Source of the DNA: Lecanicillium sp. G3
Taxonomy: Eukaryota > Ascomycota > Sordariomycetes > Hypocreales > Cordycipitaceae
Direction of reading: 5' to 3'
Assembly: GCA_037575805.1 (NCBI GenBank)
Contig: JAZHPD010000070.1
Location: forward strand, 1-64,000
Length of the DNA: 64,000 nt
Shown: positions 45,806-56,263 of the stretch, piece after piece
Numbering within the stretch: the first letter of the stretch is position 1
How the letters are laid out: each line of letters opens with the position of its first letter
Program-made: the position numbers and the translations under genes
The notes under the pieces: model-generated
The model's database searches: none
The model's input: only the letters and a program-made list of their open reading frames with translations
What the model was told of the DNA's origin: nothing

Positions 45806-48800
45806 TTTCCCAAGAGCATGTGTGCACGTGTGTATGCGCGAATGTATGCGTGTCAATCAATGAAGTGGGAGTTGGTAACAGCGTTTCGCTGTGTGTGGCA
45901 ATAGATGCGCCCTTGTTGCAACAAGCTGGCGCCATGTGCCCCGGTTCCCCGTGCTCATTCGGAGTAATCAATGCGTTACTGGTATTGCTTTACTTGTACA
46001 GAGATTTTCATATTCCATTTTCTGTGTTGCTTTGTAACTTGCATGACTGTGCTGTCCCCCGGTCATATGACATCGTCTAGGCCCGTGTTATGTAAATGGC
46101 AGGGCGTGCTGCATGTCGTGAATCGATTGTGGCTTGAACTGGCGGGCGTTTTGACCTTGCAAAAAGGCTGAACGAGGCACCAGCCACAGATGGCGTTCTG
46201 CGAAGCCGGCGGACCATTACAAATCGGGGATTACAATTGTCCATGGAGTTTCTTTGGCTCAGTCTTTTTCTAATCATTTGTTCGTAATCAAGAATACAAA
46301 ATAAATCAATGTGATGCGATGCCCCTGATTATTTTACACTGTACATGTGTATGTACATGTGTGCATAGTAATCAACTCTCGCTTCATCGGCGACTCCCTA
46401 CAAGTATTTCTTTGCCTGCTTCGCTACTAAGTTAGTACTTGATCCCACTCCGTCCCCCGTCGCCGGATTAGCGCCCCACCCTGTAGGTACGTACATCCGG
46501 AACGGCGGGTCCTCTCCGGGCCTCTCTTCTCACGCCAGCAAAAGAAACGGAGAGAAGCAGCCTAGCCAAGACATGACCGGTCAAAACAACCTCACGCGAT
46601 GCAACGGTGAAATGTCTTGCGGCTCAAACGATTTGCATTCCAGCGCCAGGCTGGCAGGTGTCAGATCCAGAGCCCCGACTTGGCTTTTTTTCAATATGGC
46701 AGACGGCCAGCTCGTTGATCTAAATGCTGATCATCCCTTGTGTCGGGGGGCCGTTTTTAGGACTCACGCTTTTCACGGGACAGGGAGGGAGAACGAAGAA
46801 AAAAAATAGGGAAAGAAAGCTTGTCTTTTTGGCCCCCATGCCGAATGAAACTGTGTGCGAAAGCCGGCACTGGAATATGCACGTACTCCGTAGCATGTTC
46901 GAGTTCCGGACAGGGCCAACGTACAGATACATGTGTGCCAGCTTAGTATCCAAGGTTAGTAGGCTAATTAACGAGTTAGTTGCTGCAACCGACTAAAAAA
47001 AGACGCCCTATTCTTCTCTGGTGAGCCAGCGCAGGCGGCGTCATTCATGTACCAATGTATCAATGTACCGATGTACCAATAAATCACCGACAACAGCCAG
47101 AGAAGAAAGCAATGCCATGCTCTCACTGGTCAGCGTCTGCCGTGGACTAGACGAGATCGGGCCACACCTCACACCGCCGGCTACCGTGTGTCGTAACCAC
47201 ACACCCCTCCTGCAGGCAACTACTGCTACAAGCAAACCAGCTTTCCACCAAGCTTCCTTGCAGTGGAGACACCAGGAGGAAGGGAAAAAAAAAAATTCTC
47301 TGCGCCTGCACGCACGCCGCCAGCAGGTACTGATTCGCTGCACTGTGGTGGGTGGCTCCCCTAAAACGAGCTGTTTCCAGGCTCGCAAGCGTTGTAAGCG
47401 GCGGGAAGAAAAAGTTTTCTCCAGGGGCGCAGTAGAGCAGAATTTTCCCACTGCACCCCCCTCCTGTCCTGTACAGGTAGTTACCTCGTGCCCTGTAGCG
47501 CCGTATCAGCACCACTGCCTTGTACTTGGTCGCAGCGGTTGCAGCCTGCCACGCTCCTGCTGCCCGCGGGCTCCTTTCGCGGGCGGGGTGACGTCCAAGT
47601 ACCTGATGTCTCATTACATTCACCCCCATCCATCCCTTCTACCACCCACGCCCTCTGCCGATTTTTTTTTTCTTCTTTTTTGTTTTCATCGTTTCTTTTT
47701 TCTTCGTACTCTTTCCTCGATTTGCTCAGGGTCGTATGAATGGATCGAGCATCTCCGCTACCCAGCTCCATCGGGACTCGAAGCTATACCCAGTAATTGC
47801 ACCACCGAAACAAGCACATGTGCCTACCTGCTCGTGAGTGCCTGCAGCAATTGGCAACTTGTAGCATCTTCCGTAAACAAACTGGGCAAGTGTAGCCAGC
47901 CGAGCCTCCTCTCTCACCACGATGCTTGCATCACACCATGACCTAGCACTGCAACCCATCCCCAACGCTCTGCATTGCATGGCTTGCATAGATTTGCATA
48001 TGGCCACTTTCTCAGATCACATCCCCCTCGTACGGAGTACAAAACACCGAATAGATGCAAGGAGACCGGCATGTCTTTTCCGGACCTTCATTACAGGTTT
48101 CTGCTGCGGCTCTCGTCACTGGCTAACAACGCCGCGGCTCTCGTCAGCGATCTGCTCCCGCTGCAACTGTAGTTCCTCGCCGTTCCCGGTTTTTTTTTTT
48201 CTGCCTGTCAACTGTGTCTTGTCTCTCCTTTGCTTCTTCTGGGCCCATTGCCGTTGCATTCATCTTGCAGCTCATTAATGCCAGCAACAGTTGGTTACCA
48301 TGAACCGCATGCCACGCAACATGTCTCTCATCCCGTTTTTTTCTCTACCAGTGAGCGTGTGTCTGTATCTGCAGCAACGTAATTGCTTCCTTCTCCTTTT
48401 TTCCTTTTTCTTCTGTAGATCAGCATACAGGTTTCTCTCCGGACTGAAAGCTGCGCAAGTCACGCCGTCACTGCATAACGTGGACATACAAAGCCCACGG
48501 TGATCCAGTCTATACAATTAACACCAGTAAACCTAATATCAACACTCTTACGCGGCCCAGCCCATAAATTTTCATTCTTGTTCTTATTTTTATTTTTGTC
48601 GTCTCGTCTTCTCGTGTTACAATTTTTCACGTGTCGTCTTATTTCACCCCCGCGCCCTTTACAAGCGAAAATGCTACAATCCCCACGGGGAACGGACTGG
48701 ACTCGCTTTGACTCATAGGCCGTCATAATGACCGTGCAGAGACGCAAACCCGAAGCCTACGCCCATTTGTTACAACGCGCGCCTCAAAGGGCGAGACTGA

Positions 48801-48862
48801 CCGCTGGTAAACAAAAAAAGCCCTTCCGACATCGGGCTGCTCGCCGATAAGTTTTCTTATTA

Positions 48863-48864
<2 letters not shown>

Positions 48865-48900
<36 letters not shown>
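48865..48900. repeat. CA dinucleotide repeat, 18 units
   Basis: Eighteen perfect CA units in non-coding DNA. Confidence 0.95.
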
Positions 48901-48902
<2 letters not shown>

Positions 48903-50221
48903 CATGTACATGTCGGCTCCAAAAACACCGGGCAGGCGGTGGTGGATCGCCGTGTCTACATAAGGCGCACCGCTCTTCGCTAAACTGCAGAAGGGAGGTG
49001 TGCAGCTCACTCGGATGCAGCCGATTTGGCCTGTGGCTTTGGTCACTGGACCAGTTACAAGTACGAGCCCAGTATTAATTGGGCTAAAAATCGTGGAAAA
49101 AGGATGGGCTTAAAAAAAAAAGATGGCTTGACAGGGGTTGTCGTTGGAATCCTTGTCGCCGGCGTATGTACGATCGTGCCGAGACCAGTGAGCAGCAGGA
49201 CGGCTAGTTCGCTGCGCGCCTTACGACATGGCTTGTAGCTTGTCTGTCTGTTCCGTCCAGTCATGTGTTGCCATGTGCGCCGGTAGCCTGCCGATTCCGC
49301 AGACCGCTTTCAACAGGATTGCTAATGGCTTTTGTGCCTTTGTTAGTGTATGGAAAGCTTCTCAACGACAGGTCCATCTTGTTCCTCCAGTCCCAGCAAT
49401 CAACAACGGCTCTTCCTCTACCTCTTCTCGTATATACAAGGCCGGAGTATCACGGAGTAGTCCCCGGATCCTCGGCGTAGACATCTTTTCTGCTAATTTC
49501 CAAAAATGGAAATATCAGGAAGCCTCTCCTCCACTGCTCTTACCAGTACACATGAATAGCGTACCCATTTACAAAATGCAGTGCTCCGTACTGGAGTCAA
49601 TATACTGGAGTTTTACGGTCTGGTCTGCTCAGCCCGCCCACAACCCCCCCACTGCGGCTCATTACCCGCTGCTTCCCTGCACCTGCGCCGTTGCGTGCTT
49701 TGCGTGCCTTTTTTGCTGCTTTTGCTGCTGCTGCTGCCAAGAGCCTTTCGCCCAATGTCGATTGTCTCCATTTCTTTACGTTTGCGAAACGCGTCACATC
49801 AGGCCATGGCGTGTTGATAAATCTTCCGAGACACACGAAGCGAACGGCTAGCGATATGCCAATTGCTGTGTATTTACTGCATATGCATGCAAATGCATAG
49901 GCACACAACATACATGACGTCTCGTCGGGTAGCACGCCGTTTTGCCAATTTCTGTTCCGATGACCTTGTAAAAGACCAGCGCAAAAAGGTCGGTCTGCGG
50001 CGGAAGCCTTTCCTTCTCGGAACTGGAACCGTCGTTGCTCTATTTTCAGCGCGCATGCATGCAAAGCCGGCGCAAGGTCGTTCCATCACATGAATTCCAG
50101 CCACGGGTCCCGTTAAATGCAAGCCTCGAACGGAGATGCGGCTTCCAAGGGCATGGCGCCGTGTAAGCCAATGCTTCACCCTATGCTAGCTGGTGGATCG
50201 TGTACACACCGCAGAGGTAGA

Positions 50222-50243
50222 TGTGTGTGTGTGTGCGTGTGTG

Positions 50244-50278
<35 letters not shown>
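50222..50278. repeat. TG dinucleotide repeat
   Basis: About 57 bp of TG with two single CG interruptions. Confidence 0.95.
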
Positions 50279-50282
<4 letters not shown>

Positions 50283-52209
50283 CACTCGAGTCGCTAATAG
50301 CCGACCAACCAACCAAACACCAAGGCTCGAGGATGAGCATGTAATTCTGCTACAGCACCCCTCCTCCCCATCGCACGCCCTCCTTGGCGTCGAAATTTCC
50401 TCAAACGGCCGTCGCGGGCGAGGCCAACGTGCCAGCTACGCAGCCGCTTCGCCCCGCGGACGCCCGCCCCGAACCATTAAAAAAAATTCCCACCGGACAG
50501 TGACACAGCACCAGAGCCCTTCCAGCAAAGGCGAGCAAAAATACGGAGTAGTCACAGCTGATTTCCAGGAGGGCTGGAGCCTGCGATGTGGACCGGTGGC
50601 CGTCCAGAGCCTCAACTTCGCAAGTACAGAATTGTACATTTCAGCATCACGTTGCCCCTCACCCTTGTTGGCCTGTGCCTTGCATGTCATGGTTCATGCC
50701 TCTTGGGTTGGGTCTGTTTCTTGCCCGTGGCGCTGACCAGCCCAAGTTTTTTTTAACTTACATGGTCGCGGAAACAAGGGGAGAGGATGCGGCTCAGCGT
50801 GGGACCACAGTGAGCATGGCTTGCCACGGGCAGCTTCGGCTGGCCGATCTGGTTGCCGCACCTGTTCAATTTTTTTTCTCGTTCTTTGTTCCCTTTTTGG
50901 ACTCCCGTACTCCGTACTTTGGCACACCGGCTATAGCGCCGGTGGCCAGGGAGACTGCATGGCTGGCACACCATTACTCGTATGAGATATCCACTGTAAT
51001 TATAAGTTTGGTGGCATATGATCGGTAAGAGATTTTTTTTTTAAAAAAAAAAAATAAAGCATTGTTTTTTCTCAGCACTCGGGCGAGGCGAACAGCGTGT
51101 ACAAGGATCCAGGCACCGGGAACTTACAATCAGGCTCGGTCATGGATCTAGAAGGAAAAATAGAAGGGGCGTGGCAAAAAAGCTCAGAAGCTCGACCGAG
51201 TTCTCGCCCTTGGTCCAGGCACAGCTGCGCCGAGCAACATTAACCGTCGGTGAAAGTCAAGCCTTGGCTTTTTTTTTGTGGCTCGCTCACTCGAACCTTA
51301 GATCGGACGCCGCGCCGAATATATCCAGAAAGCTTCAAAATTTCCTACTTTGGATGCGAAGCACTCCTTGCGCGCGGATATTGCTGCGCTTGGGGGTTGG
51401 AGATGTAATATATATCCTTAAATTGATTTGTGCGCAACAACGTATTTCGTATCCCGGCGTGAGTCACACGGCGAGCTCGAAACCAATTTCTTAATTCGGC
51501 TCGCCGGCCAGCCACCAGTGATTGTGTACACGTGATTTGTACTCCTATAAATGCATCTGGCGACTGTAAACAGTCAAGTTATTTGTCGCTATTCCCAGTA
51601 TTTCCGTTCGTTTTCGACGGGTTGAGTCGTGTTTTCAGACCGTGGTCGCGAGCACGGGTTGGCGATGGGAAAGACTTACACGATGATGTGACTGCGGTCA
51701 AGAACATGACCGTATGTACTGCTAGAATGTCGCTGGACGACTGCACTTCTAGCAAAACACTGAATGGTTAGTCTTTTTACTTTTTACTTCTCTTTTCATT
51801 TCACATTGTCAACAACACCGAGTTCGCTTGGTCCCATCTTCTGATGAAATGGTTTTCACTCGCCGTACCAAATATACGATGTAGATATACCATGGGCAAT
51901 GGTTTCGCCCGTTTCTCTGATTCTCGATGGAACTTCATCTTCATTCTCCCTCCTTGGACATCACTTCGAAGCAAAAGCTAACGAGGATTGATATATAGGC
52001 TTGACATGATCTACGATACCGAGTAACGAATCCCCCCTCTCGATTGACTTATAACGATGCAGCTCCACACAATCCCACATTTGTCGCGACGTTGGAGAAG
52101 CAAAGGACGGGCTTCCAACGTCAAGCTCTCCCGGTCAACTTTGTAGAAATATTGCACTTCTTTTCGTTCCAGAAAAATAGAAGAGAATCCATCAATACAA
52201 GAGAAAATC

Positions 52210-52620
52210 ATACCATTGAAAATAGTGTTCCACTACCAGTTAGTGTCAAGCAGCCGTTCGCGTCGGCAGGAATTGTACCAATGTGGCCCAACTCGGTGCG
52301 CACAAGCTTTCGTTGCTGATTTTTGTATATACAGGGTGATTTAATTGTATACAAATCCCACGTACTATTTAATGGTAAATTGAACGCCGCGTTGCATTTC
52401 CTCCAGTTCTGTTTGTATCTCTTCACTCTACGTCGTTAGCACCCATTCACCGGCACCAACGGAATAGATCTGGCCCAGATTGGTGCACACAAAGTTGTAA
52501 TTAAATTTTGCAGGCCTGAATTCGTCCAAAGATATATAAGAAAGTTACATTCTATTTGATAATAAATCCGAACTTTGTTTTACATTTCACCCAGTTCTGC
52601 TTCAATTGTTGTCCTTCGAC
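52210..52620 (-). pseudogene. Decayed tandem duplication, possible pseudogene
   Basis: Two diverged copies of roughly 190 bp lie head to tail. Read on the minus strand, copy one gives KQNWVKCKTKFGF and, after a gap, FVCTNLGQIYSVGAG. Copy two gives KQNWRKCNAAFNL and, after a similar gap, LVRTELGHIGTIPA. In each copy the gap is AT-rich and carries GT and AG ends at matching places, as if an intron had been duplicated with its exons. Stop codons break both. The order C...C...G suggests a small cysteine-containing repeat protein, but I do not recognise a family. Confidence 0.35.
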
Positions 52621-52836
52621 GCTGATACGCGGAGCCCGGATTAATAAATCTCCACCGAAATTTCGAGCTCGGCGGGCCAGTACCATCAAGACCAACCTCG
52701 AGCTTCAACAACCACAAAGCTCGTGCCATCAATCCGACGCGCCAATCTCAACCAGCCCACCCATTCGCGCCAACGACGACATTGCAGGCGCACATATACC
52801 CCATTGCAAACCGAACTCCCTTAGAAGATACCCAAG

Positions 52837-53581
52837 ATGACTGGTCGTGGTGGCGGCGGACGCCGCGTTTTGCTTCCTCCCATGTAGGCAACCCCCGCAT
52901 GCGCAGTGTTTGTCGCGGAAATTGGAAGACGAGTGCTGACTCTGCATCGCAGCAACATGATTTTCAAGCTTCTTCAGACCGTGAGTGCGACCGATTAGCG
53001 AAAAGCTGCGTTGAGGCGCGATGCGACGATACGATTCGAGATCTAGCGGTGGCAGATGTTGGCCAACAGAGCGGACTTTGCAGATTTTGAGGCTGCTGGG
53101 ATTCGGGCTTCGTTTATGGCTTGATATTTTCCACAGTGTTCCTTCGAGCGCAAAATCTGGTCAGCATAAGGCCATCAATTCCACCGCTGGCGACCGACCG
53201 CCCGAGCCGCCCGCGAGCGACGACGCAAAATCCCTGCGCAAACTCTTGCTAACGACAACTAGAACTCTACCGTTAGCGTTTGGCTGTACGAGCAGCTCGG
53301 CATCCGCATCGAGGGAAAGATTCGAGTCAGTAAATCCGGCGACTGGGCGATCCAGGGCGACATGCTAACAAGGCGCAGGGCTTCGATGAGTTCATGAACC
53401 TCGTCCTCGACGACGCCTTCGAGGTCCGCCAGATTACCAAGACCAACGACAAGGAAACGCGGAGACCGCTGGGTACGTGAAGCGTCCGCAGACAATTACG
53501 ATACCATACTAATACACGCGGGCAGGACAAATTCTCCTCAAGGGCGACAACGTCTCCCTGATTCAAAATCTGTCGGGCTGA
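52837..53581 (+). CDS. SME1: Small nuclear ribonucleoprotein E (SmE)
   Basis: Five short exons (52837-52883, 52953-52980, 53263-53325, 53379-53472, 53526-53581) splice to a 95-residue protein. Introns are 69, 282, 53 and 53 bp. The product begins MTGRGGGGRRVLLPPINMIF and continues with KLLQT, VSVWLYEQLGIRIEGKIRGF, DEFMNLVLDDAFEV and ILLKGDNVSLIQNLSG. This matches SmE across both Sm motifs: the WLYEQ...IEGxIxGFDEFMNLVLDDA block is Sm1 and LLKGDNVSLI is Sm2. SmE is one of the seven Sm proteins forming the ring on U1, U2, U4 and U5 snRNAs, so it is essential for splicing. Exon 2 is only 28 nt. Every join keeps the frame, and each intron has a GT...AG boundary; intron 2 has a clear CTAAC branch point. 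Confidence 0.95.
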
Positions 53582-54002
53582 GACCAAAACAGCGACAAAC
53601 GATATCCAAATGAAACAAAATAGCAAGGTGCCGCACTGGCTGATACCAACACGGAGCATGACACGAGATGAAGGCTTTTTGGACTAGGTCAACATGGGAA
53701 TCGGATCGTGTGGAATCTCTCTGACATTTGATTTGCTTTACGAGGCGCACAGGCAATGGGGGTTCGTGTTTTATTATACTGCTTTTTGCAACAGAAGAAG
53801 CCCCGGTACCAGAGGAGAGCTAACTCTACGTTGAGAGGCATTTCAATAGTATCAATCCATTGGGCATCACAAACAAGACGTAACTGGAATTTGGTCAAAT
53901 ATGTTCATTTCTATCAACAAGTCGAGCATAGTCCTGACCACTCGGACATATCGTGGCGCATCAAAATCAAACAAAAGGTATATCTAAGTATCTAACATGA
54001 AT
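53582..54002. other. Convergent 3' ends of SmE and MDR genes
   Basis: 420 bp without coding potential, holding both 3' UTRs. Confidence 0.55.
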
Positions 54003-55097
54003 TTACTCAAACTTGTATCCAAACTTGGTACCCGATGCCTTGGCCTCGCGCAGCATGTTGAGGCCCTCACCGATCTCGTTCAAACCACCTGGGAGCTCCT
54101 TGATGGGCAACGGTCTCAGCTGGTCCAGGATGCGAGGCAGCAGGGCGTAGAACTTCTTGAGCACCTCGCGGTTCTCGGGGACGGCGGGAAACTTGGGGCC
54201 GTCGGGCGGCAGCAGCTGGAACGCCTTGCCGAACATGGTGTAGGCGACGACGTAGTCGATCTTGACGCCCTCGATCTCGGGGGCGGCGGGGCGGAGCAGC
54301 ACGACGATCTTGCCGCCGGGCTTGACGATGCCGGCGCAGAACTCGGTGGTACCCTTTTCCGATATGCCGTCAAAGGCGGCCTCGATGTTGGGGTACGCGG
54401 CCTTGATGTCGGCGACGCAGGTCGGCGAGTGGTAGTCGAAGACGGCGTCGGCGCCGCGGCTCCTGACGAGGTCAAAGTTGGCGGGCGAGGCGGTGGCGAC
54501 GACGGTGCGGCCCGCGAGCTTGGCGACGCGCAGGCAGGCCATGCCCGAGGCGGTCGAGGCGCCGTAGACGAGCACGGGCGGCGCGGAGGCGTCGGCGGCG
54601 GGCGCGGGGCCGGACGCGCTGGGCCACGGCAGGCCGAGGGACTCGTTCATCCCGAGGACGGCGGTGACGGCGGACACGCCGTACGTGGTCGCGTCCAGGT
54701 CGGACATGCCCACGGGGACGCGCCAGGCGAGGTCGCCGGGGATCTTGAGGTACTCGGCGAAGCTGCCGCGGTCCGGGTACAGGCCGCCGTGGACGACGCC
54801 GGCGATGCGGTCGCCGACCTTCCAGCCGCCGGGGGCGGCGGCGCCGACCTTCGCGACCTCGCCGGCGTAGTCGCAGCCGCCGATGGCGCCGGGGGGCGAG
54901 AGCAGGTCGACGTGCTTGAAGTCGGTGGGGTTGAGGGCGACGGCCTTGACCTTGACGAGGACCTCGTCGTCCTCGAGCGTGGGGACGGGGACGTCCCGCA
55001 CGGTTGCGCCCCGGCCTTGGACGGGGGACGGGGCGGTCGGGTTGGGCTCAGCGCCGCAGGCGACGAGGGCCTTCATGGTGGAGGGGATGGCGGCCAT
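54003..55097 (-). CDS. Medium-chain dehydrogenase/reductase, ToxD-like enoyl-reductase family
   Basis: Single exon, 364 residues. The N-terminal GroES-like domain has KVKAVALNPTDFKHVD, GGCDYAGEVAKVG and WKVGDRIAGVVHGG. The Rossmann NADPH-binding domain has VLVYGASTASGMACLRVAKLAG followed by TASPANFDLVRSRGADAVFDYH. The catalytic-zinc ligands of alcohol dehydrogenases (GHE-type) are absent, so this is a zinc-free NADPH reductase like trans-enoyl reductases and the ToxD group. Such genes often sit beside polyketide synthases, but no synthase or other biosynthetic gene is present here, so a stand-alone detoxifying or general reductase role is more likely. The start at 55097 gives the best context and full domain; MKALVACG eight codons on is a possible alternative. 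Confidence 0.88.
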   Translation of the reverse strand: MAAIPSTMKALVACGAEPNPTAPSPVQGRGATVRDVPVPTLEDDEVLVKVKAVALNPTDFKHVDLLSPPGAIGGCDYAGEVAKVGAAAPGGWKVGDRIAGVVHGGLYPDRGSFAEYLKIPGDLAWRVPVGMSDLDATTYGVSAVTAVLGMNESLGLPWPSASGPAPAADASAPPVLVYGASTASGMACLRVAKLAGRTVVATASPANFDLVRSRGADAVFDYHSPTCVADIKAAYPNIEAAFDGISEKGTTEFCAGIVKPGGKIVVLLRPAAPEIEGVKIDYVVAYTMFGKAFQLLPPDGPKFPAVPENREVLKKFYALLPRILDQLRPLPIKELPGGLNEIGEGLNMLREAKASGTKFGYKFE

Positions 55098-56263
55098 TGT
55101 GACGGGGCTGCGATGCTGTTGATTTCCTCCTGTTTTCTTTTCTGGGTGGTGTTGCTGGTATAGGGTATCGCGGTGTGATGTAATAAGTCGTGATGGTGAT
55201 GAGTGATTGTAGGACTAAATAAACAACACCAACGGCGGGAATATGTTTCTTTTATATCATGTTATAGCTGTGCGGACTTTGAAAGTCATGTTTTTGCCTT
55301 ACAAATGCTGCCCTTTTTTCCTTTGCTGTGCATTTGTCACCGTTGCCGGGCATGTGGCTGACGCCGATGATGGGTTCAAGACGCCACCGCCGGGGCTAGG
55401 ATGGTTGCGGTCAAACGTTGTGGGAGCGGATCATCCACCAAGACCTCTGACCTGTCCGTGTCTCACATTGCCTCGCCGGCGGAACAGGGAACAAACGCAA
55501 CCAAGAAGTAAAGTAGAAAGACAAAATAGGAACAAAAAAAAAATAAAAGACGTACCCAGGGTGTTCCGATGTGCGCCAACAATCGCATTGTTGGCCACCG
55601 TCCCCTCCTTTGGCCCTGAAGTTTGATTGGATTGGGAGAGCGGGCGGCCATACCCGCCTTTGGTCAGACCGGCCCAGAACAAACGCCTGCCGGTAGTCAG
55701 GGCCGTGGCGGAGTTGTTGCGGAACACGGACGAGGGACGGACAACGGTCTTGCATACAAGGGCCTACTTTCAATACCTTGAACGTCCCGGACACCGTTGA
55801 CCTCGGTTTCTCTGCTCTTCTACGCACCTTGTTCCTTGTTTGTAGCACCGCCGGCTTCAACTCTAAACGGGCGGACGAATAACGCTGCACCCAACACCTT
55901 GGCTGGCAGCAACCACACATAAGCAGACCGAGATGAATTGCCAATGGACGAGATACGGTATCCACTGCTATGTATCCCCAAAAATTTAAGCACAAGCAAC
56001 CGCGGCCAAATTACAAATGGTTCGCGGCGCATCGCGCTCTTACACACAAAATGTAGTATTGCCGATAATTTACCGGGCCAGCCAACGGGTGGCGCCGCCG
56101 GCCAACTCCCGACCATGATGCATCACTCTGGCCAACATTTGCGGTCACGAGCGACCTGCTGCGCAATATACACCACACGCAGCCCCAAACCGTACACGGG
56201 AAAACCGTTCAGAACTCGAAGCGGTGGAAAAGAGCGGACGGGCCGCTGCATGACGCGCTGACG
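55098..56263. other. Intergenic region between divergent MDR and MDM10 genes
   Basis: 1.2 kb with no convincing coding sequence. A frame at 55938-56261 ends just before MDM10 but has no recognisable content. Promoters of both genes are expected here. Confidence 0.5.

Larger units (their letters stand above)
43942..52836. other. Nearly 9 kb gene-poor region
   Basis: The longest gene-free stretch of the window. The left end is the arrestin promoter. Many frames of 60-300 codons exist but are low-complexity, overlap on both strands and match nothing; the longest (47021-47941) is judged spurious. Contents include GGTAGGTACC-type repeats (about 45411-45460), a C16 run (45790-45805), CA18 (48865-48900), a TG repeat of about 57 bp (50222-50278) and four TACGGAGTA/TACTCCGTA motifs. 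A decayed repeat pair lies at 52210-52620. No tRNA, rRNA or transposase is seen. Confidence 0.5.

Noticed and set aside
47021..47941. 306-codon plus-strand frame in the gene-poor region
   Set aside because: Low-complexity, frequent simple repeats and Phe/Ser runs from T-rich tracts, no domain and no supporting splice sites.
54003..55097. Secondary-metabolite cluster around the ToxD-like reductase
   Set aside because: Neighbours are SmE and MDM10; no polyketide synthase, peptide synthetase, P450 or pathway regulator is present.
53997..55163. 388-codon plus-strand frame opposite the MDR reductase
   Set aside because: Shadow of codon bias; composition is Gly/Asp/Val-rich, and the true gene on the minus strand has Rossmann motifs.
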